From Gnetum montanum (lineage: Eukaryota > Streptophyta > Gnetopsida > Gnetales > Gnetaceae), in contig MNCI01005967.1 in assembly GCA_015680685.1 (NCBI GenBank), positions 65,438 through 129,437 on the forward strand: DNA of 64,000 nt, written 5' to 3'. This document shows positions 47,731 to 60,099 of this stretch, one piece after another. Position numbers and translations under genes: made by a program. Position 1 is the first letter of the stretch. Each line of letters starts with the position of its first letter. A model generated the notes under the pieces. The model saw nothing but the letters and a program-made list of their open reading frames with translations, ran no database searches and was not told where the DNA came from.

Positions 47731-49955
47731 TTTGTAATTAATAAGTGATTTTTAGTTTTCTGTTTTACAATTATTTCTGATTTATAATTTCTTGATATAT
47801 CTTTTTACATTCTTTGACATAATTTTTTCCATCTTTTTATACTTTTTATGTTGTTCAATATTTTCTCATTCTTTTATACTTTTCCATTTCTTAAATTTTC
47901 AATATTCTTTTACATTTTTAAATTTTTCTATTATTTTTTATTCTTTGAAATTTTTCATTATTTACATATTTTGCCAATTCTTATTATCTCTTTAATAGTT
48001 TTTTTTCATAACCTTTGTAAATAATTTTGATTATTAACAAAACACATTAATAATAAGACAATATGTAGTCCAATAAGGTGACGATTGCTCTATGTTATCA
48101 AGTCACAAGGGACTAATTATTTAAAGAGTGCAACCAAAACATTAATCCATTCATTCCATTAATAAGAAGTTCTTACCATGGCCGTAATGATATTCTTATC
48201 ATCATACAACTATGAATAAACTCATGATCATTATGCTTGGATCGAAAAGTAAAGAACTAAGTGGGAATGTAAAGGGTGTGACATCAAGGGGATTTGTGGA
48301 CTCTCTTGGATTACTTCTATTAGTTTTATCTTGTTACTCAAGTCATATTATATTCTTGTAGATCTAATGAAAAATGGAAATCAGAGTAAAATAAGTGTTG
48401 CTGTACCATGTCACTAGAAAGACATGTTACCCATGCCTAAAAGTTGTCCTCTAGTAAGGTTGACACAGATAAAAATAAAACTCATGAATAAAAAAAATTT
48501 TTAGGGGTTCCACTAGAAAGACATGTTACCCATAACTAAAGGTAGGTAGCTTCTAAAGAATTTTAGAAAATAATAAGTGTAATGAATAAACTCCTCCCTT
48601 GGACAATATGTCAAGTGACAATACTTCTTGCAATAGTGGTAGTATTATAGTTATAATTCCAAGAGATGAGACAATATGATGTCACTAGAATGTGATCTAG
48701 ACTTGGTTTGAATCTTATATAGAAAGTCTAATGATTACTTTAACCACCAATAAAACACAAGAATCCATTATGCCTATGGTAAGATACCTCATGTTCCAAT
48801 TTCTACAATCCCTTCTAAGTCCATTTCATCTCACTGTATGATTAATCATAATTGGTGAATTTTTGTAACATAGTGTAATTTTCCTAAGTTAGTGGTACTA
48901 ACATGTGTATTTTGCTAAATAGGTATATGTTACATTCAATGCCTTGGGTGCCTATGGACACTTTTAGCTATGGTTATATAAGGGCATTAAGGGTTGGGGC
49001 CCGCTTTGGTAAGGACCCACTTGTATAGTTATTGTCTCTTATACTACAAAGTGATTCCACATCATCTTGAGCCTTCCAACATCAATAAACATAAATAAAA
49101 ACTTTCCTTATCACTCAAACTATTTGTTCCAATAACATGAACTCATTACCCATCTCATCCATCTTATGAACACTTCATGAACTTTCATAGCCCAAGATTC
49201 CTTCTTTATGAACTTTCTATGCCAAATTCTCAAAAAATATGCATCATCCATAGCCAAGACTCTTTAAATATGATTTATATCTTCCAAACATTTCAAATGG
49301 TCCATTTTTTATCCTTAAATATTATTGGAAAATGTGAATTTTTTGCCTTCAATATTGTAGCCCCGAAAATCTATATATACATAGATACTTAGTTGAATTT
49401 TCATCATTTTTCACATTTGAGCCATGGGAGATTTTATCATTTTTCTTCTACAATTTGAGCTCTAACCTTCCAAATTCCAACCCTCAAAACTTCATACTTG
49501 TAGCTCCAATTTTCATGCTTCTTGAACCTATTTGATTATGGAGCTCTGAACTTAGTTGTGGGGGTGTGCCTTGTCGGATATAACAAAAATTGGAGTCAGA
49601 ATTTGTTAATGGCTGAAAGGTATTATAAGGGTAAGCATGAAGGGAAAGTTAAATTTTTTTAATAAAAATTAATAACATTAACACTAGAAACTCTTAAATC
49701 ATGCTATTAATGAACAATACTAACCATGATGAGTCATAAACAAGAATGAAATGGAAAACTATGAAGGGTTATAAGAAAATTAACACTTATGGGGTTTCTT
49801 TTTAAAATATTTTCTAACTTTGTGGTCATAGTAAATTAAGAATTTGATCTGACTAAGGGTATGAGAAAGGAAAGGAGTTATTAAAATTAGAGAATACATT
49901 CTAATAATTCTTTTGTCCTTAATGATTGTAAATGGTCCCAAAGAGAGGAGTAATA
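47731..49955 (+). other. AT-rich spacer of element 2
   Basis: T-rich low-complexity DNA from 47740 to 48000, then non-coding sequence. TTAGTTGTGGGGGT at 49552-49565 is identical over 14 bases to the terminal polypurine region of element 1 (9162-9175) but lies 2.5 kb before the 3' LTR. No gene is recognised. Confidence 0.5.
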
Positions 49956-49959
49956 GGAG

Positions 49960-51860
49960 GCCCCATACAACTAGTCCAAAATGCCTCATATGCTAAAATG
50001 CTCAAGCCAACATCACCAAAGTAGGATCAAGTGGAGGAAAACTTAGAAGCTGGGGAAACCAAAAAAATCACTAAACAATAACAACAAGTTAGGCCCAATG
50101 ATCAGTAGTAGTAATAGGAATAATAATAGCAACAACAAGAATATTAGCAACACCAAGTTCCACCACTGCTGCCATAGGTCTATAAACCACTAATGAGTTA
50201 TCTACAACAAATTATGAAGACTATCAATTGGGGAACATGGAAGGAGGTCAACCTCTATAGATTAATTGATAGTTCCATACAACCCACAATTTCCACAAAT
50301 CTTGTAAGTGGATAGATACCTTTGTACTCAGGAGGAGAGGCCAGTGGTCACAACATATCTCTAAGAACACTGCATCGTTCCAAGTGATGCTTGACATAGG
50401 AGAAGGATCCATGGTTATGATTATGTATAACTAAGATGTAGCTAAAGCAACATAAATGATCATGGATCACATTAAGGAATTTTTCAATGTACTTGTTGTG
50501 TCGCCAACTGATTTAACTAGAGTAAGGAATACTCAAATGTAATCTAGTACCTCAATGACTCCTACTGATAATGAGGATGTGCTAGATTAACTACTACAAA
50601 TTAGGTAAGTAATGAAAACTCTTTTGAACATCCCAAGTGATGTCACTACAATGTAGTCAGAACTGATCATAACCAAGGGTAATTTGGTCATGGTAGAGAC
50701 TAGGGTAGAGCATGCAAGAGTTGAAATCCTTAAACTACATAAAGGGCTTGGGTTAAATGTACAAATCCAACATAATATGTTTCACTTGACTAGATAGAGC
50801 AATTTAGAATAGAGAAAATCAACTACCTCATAGAGCAAAATAAGTAGATGGAAAATGAGAAAGAGAAAGTAGTGTAGAATGCCTTAATAGCAAAAGCACA
50901 GGTGTATGCACATGCTAAGGCACTCACCACAACATAAGAAGAAGACACACAAATTATTGCATATAACACTAGGTTAACCAATATTATGAAACAAAAGAAC
51001 ATCCATCCATTGAGAGAATAATTTATGAGGGTTAACTAAGACATGAATTTCTTAGCAAGAGAAAACAAAACCCTCGTAGTGGAGGAGGTACGCACAATTA
51101 GATAGAAGTTAGCTATTGAGGTTAGAACCTAGAAAAATGAAGCAAAGAAGCATGAAAGGCTCAAGAAACACCTTTGTAACCAACTAGGGATGCATAAGAA
51201 AATCAAAAAGAAGGAGATCCAAATGGCTAAAGCTTGAATCAATTACATATTAGTGCAGAATCTAGACTAGCAACCCATCTTGGATAATGCTCATGTTCAC
51301 CAAATGGAAGTAAAAAATAAAGACCTGTAGATAGAGGATCTAAAAGAATACATTTGGTTAGCTAGCCTTCATTATGCTAACTTGGACATGTTAATAGCAA
51401 GTAGACCTAGAAATGGACTTGAACAACAAGTAGCAACCACATACACATTGTATCAAAAAGAGTTTGCAGATAGAAGAGATGCTTTGCAAAAACTTCAGGT
51501 AGCAAACTGTGAACTAGAAGCAATTAAGGTTGGCTACTAAGCGCAAAAATATGTAGCAAATCTAGCTAGAAGATTATTTGATTATCATGAGCTACAAGCC
51601 AAGGCCAAAGCATTTGAAGGAGAGAGGAGATATTTTGTAACATGGTATGGCAAAGCTAATCAAATGTTTCAATAGCTACTATGTCCATAGGATGTACCCA
51701 CTCCATCACACATTGCACAAGAAGTATGAATAGTACATGATCTAAGAACAGAGGAGGAGAAACTTTAGGTGCTTATGAATAGATACAAATTCTAGAAGCT
51801 TGATGACAAGGGGAAGCAATAGATGGAGGAGATACCATCATAGGGAATCACATAGGCTAC
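49960..51860 (+). pseudogene. Extra post-pol ORF of element 2 (coiled-coil)
   Basis: Plus-strand coding character with stops: a basic/Gln-Asn-rich start (about 49990-50160), then long K/E/L/N-rich stretches, for example ARENKTLVVEEVRTIR (about 51057). The conserved end has LASLHYANLDMLIASRPR (51355-51410), LEQQVATTYTLYQKEFADRR (51420-51480) and LARRLFDYHELQAKAK (about 51560). These correspond to element 1 near 8400-8500 and element 3 near 34130-34000. It was retained although pol was lost. No named domain is recognised. Confidence 0.6.
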
Positions 51861-52035
51861 ATCAAGCTTCATGCAATTTTTTTTGTCAAAGTTTGTCTTA
51901 TCATGTCTTGTGTCATTTTTGTAAAAACACCACTACGGCATAAAGTGTCATGTAAATATACCTCCCAATATTGTAAGGAACTCTTTCCTCATTTTGTTTT
52001 AACTCAAGGATGAGTTTTTAATCAGTTGTGGGGTA

Positions 52036-52902
52036 GGATAAATTAAAAGTTTGCAAACTACAATATCAAATATATGATATCATAGCACTAGATGCATTAT
52101 CATATATGTGATATTGTGAGATTCATGCCAACCTATAAATACAACACTTAGGTGCATGGATCCATAATAAGTTTTCATTAAATAATAGTGTAACTCTTAT
52201 AGTCTGTTTTCATGAGTTACTCTTTAGCACTTAGAAGTGTGATTGCCCACAGTGTAGTGTGATGTAGTGTATGGAGTCTTTATTTAAGCATCTTGTTCTT
52301 GGCTACAAGTGTGATCAACAATAAAGAACAAGCTATTTCATACTATTGTAGCATTCTCCTAGTTTACCATTTTACTTAAAATAATGTATACTATTTTTTT
52401 AGTTAATTTTTACTTTTCCATGCACTTTACCATTACTGTTGTTAAGCAAGATGAGTACAATTGATCTCAAGAACTTAAGTGTAATTGCTTGGCAACCTGG
52501 TAGTGCTATCACTTGGTTTTCCCAATATTGAAGTCTTTGGTAATCCTAGTAGTAGTTACATGAAGCCTAGGGTGTGCCTAAAAGGTCAAGACCATATGCT
52601 CATCACCTTAGGATAGAATAGATTTGTTTAATATTTTAGCTAGACTTAGACTTAGAAACTATTTTCACCTCACCATGTTCACTAGGAGCTAGATGGCCAA
52701 ACAACATCAACAAATCTTATACGTCACTATGAGCTAAACCATACATGTAGACTTCACTAGCTCAATGTGAGAAGAAAATGGTCTTAAACTTAAACCAATT
52801 ACTAGCATAATCACATTACCTCGTCCATGGATTAAGATTTGGTCACATGTGAAACACTTGTGACTTGTATGGTTGGTTGTTGGATTGCTTGACTGCTCAT
52901 CA
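52036..52902 (+). repeat. 3' LTR of element 2 (867 bp)
   Basis: Begins GGATAAAT after AGTTGTGGGGTA and ends GCTCATCA at 52902, followed by the GTTAC duplication. TATAAATA lies at 52134-52141. It aligns along its whole length with 43319-44197. Confidence 0.9.
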
Positions 52903-53029
52903 GTTACTTTAATCAGTAACTTCTTACATAAAAAGATAATAAGCTCTAGCTTAAATTTCAATATATTTATAAAATTATCTTATACTTAATTGTAAAAATT
53001 TGGATTTCCATTATTTAAATCATTTAGAG

Positions 53030-53165
53030 GGAAGGGGTGTTTGAACCCAAAATATTTTTTTAAATAATATTTACCACCAAAACAATCTAGCCCACCAAAA
53101 TCAAGCCTATAACTTTTTAAGTTTCCAAATCAAGAATCCTAGCACTAGGCCAACACCTCATTGTT
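53030..53165 (-). repeat. tRNA-derived SINE-like element, copy 3
   Basis: On the minus strand: AATGAGGTGTTGGCCTAGTG, then TCTTGATTTGGAAACTTAAA and a decayed B box (TAGGCTTGATTTT), ending GGGTTCAAACACCCC. Head, order and tail match copies 1 and 2. Confidence 0.65.
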
Positions 53166-56100
53166 ACTAATTAAATCATTTTAGGTGTTGTTACTTATGC
53201 TTGAACTTTAATCTTATAACTTAAAAAAAAACATTGCTACTTATTTTTAAAAACTCTATAAAGATTACTTTAAAGAAAGTATATTATTGCACTTGGGACA
53301 TTCAAAGAAATGGTGCAACACAAAGGTATAAAAAATATATGGGAATTTTATGACATTTTTTGTTTTTAAATTGGAGTAACTTTATTTTTCAATTAAATTT
53401 GTGTAAATAAGCAATAGCCTAATATTTTCATTTAAAAAAGTTTCATGAAAAATTTTGTAGAATTTTCTAGCACAAATAACATGGAGGAAAATAATCAAAT
53501 GTAGATAGATTGTAATTATAGAAATTAATTAGCAAATTTTTTCACAAATAATGATTATTCAAGAAGGTTGCAACCCCATGAATATCAGCAAAATTTTCAA
53601 CATCATAGAAAATCCAATAATTCTTAGTTGAAACTTATCCATTTTCACTTGCAAAAAATTAATATTCATATCAGCTAAATAAAACTGAAATTTTATTCCA
53701 ATCTTGTAAAAAATCATACATGAATATGAAAATCATAAATGGTATGAGAATTTAAACATGAATGACCAAAATTCACTATTAAAATTTATATTACAATAAA
53801 ATTCAAATACTTTATACTGAGAATAACCAACCAAAACACTATCCAAATAGAAAAATCAACATAGCATATACTAAGCATACACACCATTACTAGATTTGAT
53901 TTTGAATGCCTAACATAGGACTAGATTTCATCATTACTAGATGAAACTAGAAGTATGACATTGAACATCAAAAATCGAATATCAGAGTAGCATGGAAAAT
54001 GACTTCTATAATGCCACCACCAATATATATATATGAAAAAAATTATGATTTTTTTACTTGAATAGTTCAATCAACTAGGTTGACTAGTGTTTCTAATCAA
54101 TTTCATGTTAGTGTCCATGAAAAATTTGTTGTTTCTTTTCATGCAATATCTTTATAGACTTCAAATATGATAATAAATATGGATGATACAAAAACATAGT
54201 CTACATGTTCTTTGAGGTCAATATCCATAACCTTTACTTTTCCATCTGAACCAATTTGCATTTTCATCAGATAAAGTTAAAATAACAATGATAATAATTA
54301 AAGAAATCAAATTAAGAAAATTATAATGTTTCAAAACAAGAACTTTTGGATTCAAGAGAGAGCATTACCTATTATGTTCTAGTACATGCTTTTATTTGTC
54401 CATCACAAAGGTAAATAATATGACTTTATCTCAAGAATACATGCTCTATGGTCAAAATAAAATGAATAAAGATAGTAAGGAGTGCCTAATTCCTTAATTA
54501 TTTTCATATGGCTCAACTTTTTCTATAGCTCTATCCAAGAGCCACTGAGTCTCAATAGAACTAACAAAATCCTTTCAGTTTGAGTTTCATAAGCCATTCT
54601 TGAATAAAGTTCAAGACATCCAAACAACCATTTAGAAAATTATTGAATTTGAACTCATCCAAAAAGATGATGGCAAGTGAAACTTTTTAACATATGCTAA
54701 GGCTTTAGCTGGTCCATTAATAATTAAAACTCTCTATTCTAGTAATAATCAGAGCTCTGTATTTATTACAAGCTTCCAATGTAGCTACATGGAAGTAATA
54801 CTGAACTTTATTATAGGATTTGAACTTTCTCTAAGTTTTTTATATTAATATTTTGTAAAAGGAAATTGGAAATTAAAAAGGTCTCAATTTTTCATGGAAC
54901 ACAATTTAATACATTCATTTATATGATGTAATTAAAAACATTACTTTTATTTTTTCTTTAAGAAAATTAATGTAAAATATAAATTTTAATATGGATGAGT
55001 ACATAAATTAAGGAAAAATTACCGACCATTGCAAAGTTTATGTTCTTGGAAGCCAGATAGAAGATGTTTGGTTTTAAAGAACAAATCTAGCATGGAGCTC
55101 TAAATTAGCAGAACATCTTCTACTTAGAACCATATTGATAATCAATTGCTTATGCTTGGATGCTGCTACCCCAAGTACCACATCTGAACATTTTGATTTT
55201 TTTCATCTACTCTGATCCTCATGAGTTGTTACAAATTCCCTAAACTATAACATATAAATTCATAAGTACTATTTTTGAAGGAACTTCATTGCAAACAAGA
55301 TTTTATGCATAATGATAAATTGAATACTTGTGCTTCTTTCTATTGGAAAACAATTAAACAAAGAATGTAAACAGAAAATAATTAAATAGAGGATGTAAAG
55401 GTTTTAAAAAAATAGAACATAAAAGATTTAATTGATAAAAATCTTAAAACTCTTTAATATGAAAGAAAATATCTATGGTGTTGTGTAGACTCAACATAAT
55501 ATTTTTATCTTTTAAATTAATTCATAGAAGAAGTTTCTTGTATGCTTATCATCATCATATTCAAAGGATTATCTCATTTACTAATCTTATTTTCAATAAT
55601 ACCATCTCACTTCATGAGTTGGCAAATTATGGATCACAATAATCTAAATTTGATTTCTTCTCTAATTGTTTCTTCTTTTATGACAAGACTTTTCACATTC
55701 ATTACAATTGTACATAAAAAGCTCATATCATTTAGAGCATAGTTTGTGCTTAAATTTAGTAAATGCCTAAATTACAAGTACAAGTTACAGATTGAGTTAA
55801 ACATCAACTCAATTTCTTTAAATAGAAAACTCAAATTTCTATAAATAAAAAAGAAAACATCATAGATAGAAAGAAGAAACTAAAGATAACTTATTATCAA
55901 CTCAACATATTAGGGTGACTTGGGTTCTTGGGTGACTAAGGGTTCTCAAGTGGCAATGAACATACTTCACACCATTTTTTACAAGATAGCCATAGATCAT
56001 CACACTTAAGGGCTAGCGATTTGGAGATGGAAAATGGATTTTTCCAAGGTTGCCTAGTGATTGTGGCTAATCATTGTCTAATGTCACATACCCTACACTC

Positions 56101-56449
56101 ATATGATCATGATGATTACATGATAAGTTAGCATAAATCTTGTCCTCCATAATCTAACATAACTAATAAAACTAAAACCTTGAAATTGACTAGGAAGAAT
56201 CATAGCATTATTGACATATATATTATAAGGAGATTCTATGTAATAGTATTAGGATATATAAAGAATTATTTTCAAGTGGTGTTATGATGATCCAATGCCT
56301 AGTAACTCAAATGACCATACTGATTATTAAAATCATATGAAAAGCAAAAACCAAAACCAATATGCTAAGAAAGAAGTGATGAAAATGTAGAGAAAACATG
56401 CAAATGCAACTATATACAAATGAAATGCATGACAAGGGGAAAGAAAACA
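53166..56449. other. AT-rich intergenic DNA with one dispersed repeat
   Basis: No gene is recognised. The stretch 54500-54830 resembles 62310-62660: both contain TTCAAG(A/C)AATCCAAACAA-like words and AATTT(G/T)AA(C/T)TC(A/T)TCCAAAA, in the same order. The origin of this pair is unknown. Confidence 0.4.
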
Positions 56450-56469
56450 TGTAACTAAGCATCTACTAG

Positions 56470-56800
56470 GTTTCCATATGGGGCACTTGAGTAGAAATGC
56501 TTTAGATGAAATGCATTAAAGTTCCAATGTAACTTATGTCCTCGAACATCAGTAATTTTTTATACATTGGGGCCAATGACATTTGTAACTTGGAATGGGC
56601 CTAACCATATAGGAGAGAACTTACTTTGAAAACTTGCTCGACAAAATGCTCTACCTATTTTTAGTACTAGATCTCCAATCTTAAAGGATTTACTCGGATG
56701 TTTCTTGTTAAGACATCATTTAATAATTTGTTGATGATTAAGATTATGAAAATCAAGACCTTAGCGTAATTTAATCATCCATTTTCTATTGGGCACTAAA
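56470..56800 (-). pseudogene. Pol C-terminal domain of element 4
   Basis: The minus strand reads FKIGDLVLKIGRAF, FSPIWLGPFQVTNVIGPNV and HWNFNAFHLKHFYS. This is the typical end of Ty3/gypsy integrase (GDLVL...W.GPF.V...). One or two stops interrupt it. Confidence 0.75.
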
Positions 56801-57329
56801 TTCAAATATTTCATAAGATGAATAATTTTTGATCCTTGAAGTTCATCAAGTTTTCCTTTCATATAAGTTTTAATCTTAGGTCTAGGTATTGGTAAATCAT
56901 TGATATAGATTTTCTAAGAACATGTTCAATGGACATGTCATTAGGATTTGGACACCTTCTAATGTATTAAGGAATAGGGTCTCATTTATCTCTTTGTTCT
57001 TCCTTAAAGTTGGTGGGTCATCCAAAAGAAATCCCTTTTCATTATGTTGATGATAAGGCAAAGTATCTTCATAGATTTCTTTGCATTCTCTAGAATTTTG
57101 AGAGGGTTAGGTGGAACTTGTATGAGAAAAAGTATTTATTTTTGTAATTTCACTAACATGGTCATTTATAACATGTTCATCACACTCAACCTCAATAACT
57201 CCAACATAAATATTAGTGTTTTCATTTTTGAAAGATTGATTTTGTTGATCAAAGGTTGTAACTACTTTTTTGTAGAAAGGCTTTCTTGGTATGATCATAT
57301 ATTTATATTTTTCTTTGATAGGGATTAAT

Positions 57330-57660
57330 TTTTCTAAAAATCTGACCTAAAGAAGCCCCAAAATATGGCTCCAAAAGTCCAAAATAAGAGCACACAATAA
57401 GTGGGAACCATGTCAACTACTAGGATATCTATATAACATGTGAATGTAGGGTATTATTTAAGTTGTACTTTCACTCCTTTTAATGACCCTACTACAAGTA
57501 TGTTGGATCCATCAAGTTGAATCACACTTTTTGTTTGTGATATCATTTGTGCCTCTAAAGTCTTACATACCTCAAGTGGCATGACACTAACAATTGCTCC
57601 AAAATCCATTGTTAGGAAAGGAGATTGCTCTTTTTTACTTGACATGGAATTATTTGCATT
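57330..57660 (-). pseudogene. Retropepsin-like protease of element 4
   Basis: MSSKKEQSPFLTMDFGAIVS followed by VMPLEVCKTL is a retropepsin start in which the active-site triad reads DFG instead of D-S/T-G. It continues with LDGSNILVVGSLKGVKVQLK and, after a frame break, TFTCYIDILVVDMVPTYCVL, which is the typical second half in plant gypsy proteases. The frame from 57645 to 57454 is open. Confidence 0.75.
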
Positions 57661-58299
57661 CTATATTAATAGCGTGTTGGGACTTTCTATGAAGTGAACT
57701 TGCCTATTAACGATTGCGAATTTTTCTTTTTTGGTTTCAAGTGTATGAATTATATTATGAATCGCCTCTTTCATTTTGTTAAAGTATAGTAGATCATATA
57801 TCAAAATGTTGGCTTTAACTCTTTTTAAATCCTCAACTAGATCATAAGTCTTATGTATGTCTTTGGCTTCTTGTTGAGGTGGAGTTCTTCTAAGTATAAA
57901 AGGGAGGTTTGGTTTTTGTGAGGCATTTTCTTGGTACGACCTAGTTTAAGTATTCATGTTGTTTTGACTAGGAGTTATCCTATTTGGAGGAGTATAAGGA
58001 TCATTTGTAAGCTGTTCATAATGTCACTAAGTTTATGATACCAAGCGTTATGCAAATTGAGGTTGCTTACCATAACTTGTTCTAATGAGGATACCTTTTC
58101 ATTTTCTATTTCATGAGGTACACTAAGGACCATAACAAGGGTTTTCCCATTTTGTTGACCTTGGGTATTATCATCATATAATGCCAAGAATTAAGGACAA
58201 GTCCTCTTAGAATGTTGCCTAGTGTTTTGAAGGTGACAATACTCATCATTGACTAATGCACTTGGCTTTTCTGGCTATATCGGACCCTTGTTGTTGTTT

Positions 58300-59290
58300 T
58301 TCATTAATTCAATGACTTCATTTGAAAGGTTTTAAAGTGAATTTAATATCTAGGTCATCTAATTTTAAGTTTGAGTTAACAGTTCAACAAGATTAGATAC
58401 CCTATTTGGGTTTATGATGGATTGAATTAAGGCCTTTGATTGGTCATCATTCAAACCAATGTTAGATGGAAAAAATGAAGAAGTTGTGGGACCTTGAAAG
58501 TGATTATTTGAAGGTTGAATTAGTTGAAAGGGGAAATAATTTTGGAACATAGTATTGGTCATTGGAAAAGTTGGTAGAGGTGGAGGGTTAGATTGCATGG
58601 GATTACTAATGCTAATCATTTTGAATTGGATTTGAATGCTATTCATGAGGGTAATGTATTCTAAATCCATGGATTTAGCCATTGCTCCTTGTATTTCCAT
58701 TATGTTGGAATTAGATTTAATGGCATAGGCAAAGAATGGATCAATGGTAGACAAGTAAAAATTGAGGATGCCATCAGGATGTCGACACATCTCATTTGGT
58801 ACATAGGCAAGTTGGTGAAGAAATCTTAGGTTGTAACCTTAGACATTTTCCCTAGGGATTTTTCATAAGCTTGTAAAATTGCTTGATGTTATGGCCAGGC
58901 TAGTGAACTTGTCAAATTGGAGAAAGAACTTATTTTTGAGTTCTTGCCATGAGCCAATGAAGGCATTAGGGAGCATCAAAAACCACTCGGTCACTTTGCT
59001 TCTAAAAGTTGTCACAAAGGCCCTACATGCTATGTCATTTTGGACAATGTTATGGATGCCTAGTAAGGTTTCAAACTATGCATGTGTTGGTAGGCATCAC
59101 TAGTAGGGGTTGTGGGATTGAAGAATAAGTTTATGTTTTGGAGGAATTTTGGGATGTTATGATAATTAGTGAAGTTAAAGGGATTGCTCACTAGGGGAGC
59201 TGAGGGCTAATTGATTGCCATCCTAGTCTGAGTTCTCCTAGGAATAGAACTAGGGAATCATGAAGCATGTCATTTCCTTAATGTAATGTA
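58300..59290 (-). pseudogene. gag: gag of element 4
   Basis: The minus strand contains the gag core words CRAFVTTFRSKVTEWFLMLP (about 59020) and SWQELKNKFFLQFDKF (about 58940), which fit the retrotransposon gag family (W...L....F...F...F). The open stretch 58790-58365 continues with LNFYLSTIDPFF and a Pro/Asn/Gln-rich part. Frameshifts and stops are present. Confidence 0.75.
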
Positions 59291-59825
59291 ATAGGTAGCT
59301 GGTCGATTAGGGGCAAAGGTAAGTCCACTTATAAAACAAAAAATTAAAAAATATAAATGTTAAAATAAATCTATAAAATTAAGTAAAAGGAAAAGAAATA
59401 TAGAAATAATTTTTTTTTCATAAGAAAAAAAACACTAAGAATTGCTATTTAAAAAAATAAAAAATATATTTTTTAAGAAAGAAAAATAAATGCTAAAATT
59501 CAAAAGAAAAATAGTAAAATGAAAAATTTTAGAAATATAAATTTAAAATTGAATAATTAAATAAGCCACCTTACCCAAGTCAAGACTTAGGTAAGGACTA
59601 TCAAAACACAAATATGGAAATAGGACTAGGAAATAAGGGTTTAAAAAAAAGACAAAAAATTTCAAAAAACAAAGAAAAAGATTTTTTTTTTTGCAAAATC
59701 AAGGTTGAAAACAAAGATTTTAAGAGTAAAAATTTAGCAAGTTACAAAATAGGATCGGGAAACAAAATAGGCACAAGAAAAGTGACAAGAAAAATTAATA
59801 TGGGAAAATAGAACGCTAGAAAAAT

Positions 59826-59844
59826 GGCCCTCCTTCTAGTGCCA
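59826..59844 (-). other. Putative primer binding site of element 4
   Basis: The minus strand reads TGGCACTAGAAGGAGGGCC, starting TGG as plant primer sites do, six bases inside a TG dinucleotide at 59851 that may end the 5' LTR. I do not assign the tRNA. Confidence 0.5.
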
Positions 59845-60099
59845 AAAAGGTGTTGATGCATAAATTTTAGACATACCAACACCAAGGGAAAAAATTTTTT
59901 TGAGGAGACTATTGCCTAGGATGTCTCCCATATGGGTATAGAAACCTAGAAATAATCTTAGTTGATGAGGGTAATGTAACATTCCAAAAAAATAAGTAAA
60001 TTAAATTAAAAAATTGAGAATTTAAATTGAATACTATCTTGTAATTCAAGAATATAATATGTGACAAAAAATTTAAATTTCCTTGATCTCTCGTTATCA

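Larger units (their letters stand above)
43319..52902 (+). mobile_element. Complete non-autonomous gypsy-lineage LTR retrotransposon (element 2)
   Basis: The element has a 5' LTR (43319-44197), primer site (44199-44216), gag (44343-46600), protease (about 46940-47250), an immediate jump to the pol-tail end (about 47690-47730), an AT-rich spacer, the extra coiled-coil ORF (about 49960-51860), a polypurine tract (52024-52035) and a 3' LTR (52036-52902). The GTTAC duplication on both sides shows it inserted as a unit. Reverse transcriptase, RNase H and integrase are absent: no YxDD, DAS or DDE blocks occur in the 9.6 kb. The two LTRs have visibly diverged (mismatches every few bases), so the insertion is old. 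Mobilisation must have relied on enzymes from related elements. Confidence 0.9.
56450..59850 (-). mobile_element. Second gypsy family, internally deleted (element 4)
   Basis: On the minus strand: primer-like site (59844-59826), gag (about 59290-58300), protease (57660-57330), then pol C-terminal domain (about 56800-56470), with no RT, RNase H or integrase core between. Its protease and gag do not resemble those of elements 1-3, so it is a separate family. The 5' LTR presumably starts with TG at 59851 (plus coordinates); I could not find the matching 3' LTR. Confidence 0.7.

Noticed and set aside
47792-47995. Phe/Ser-rich ORF as an env-like membrane protein of element 2
   Set aside because: T-rich low-complexity spacer; the corresponding position in element 1 is also a T-rich spacer with no conserved protein.
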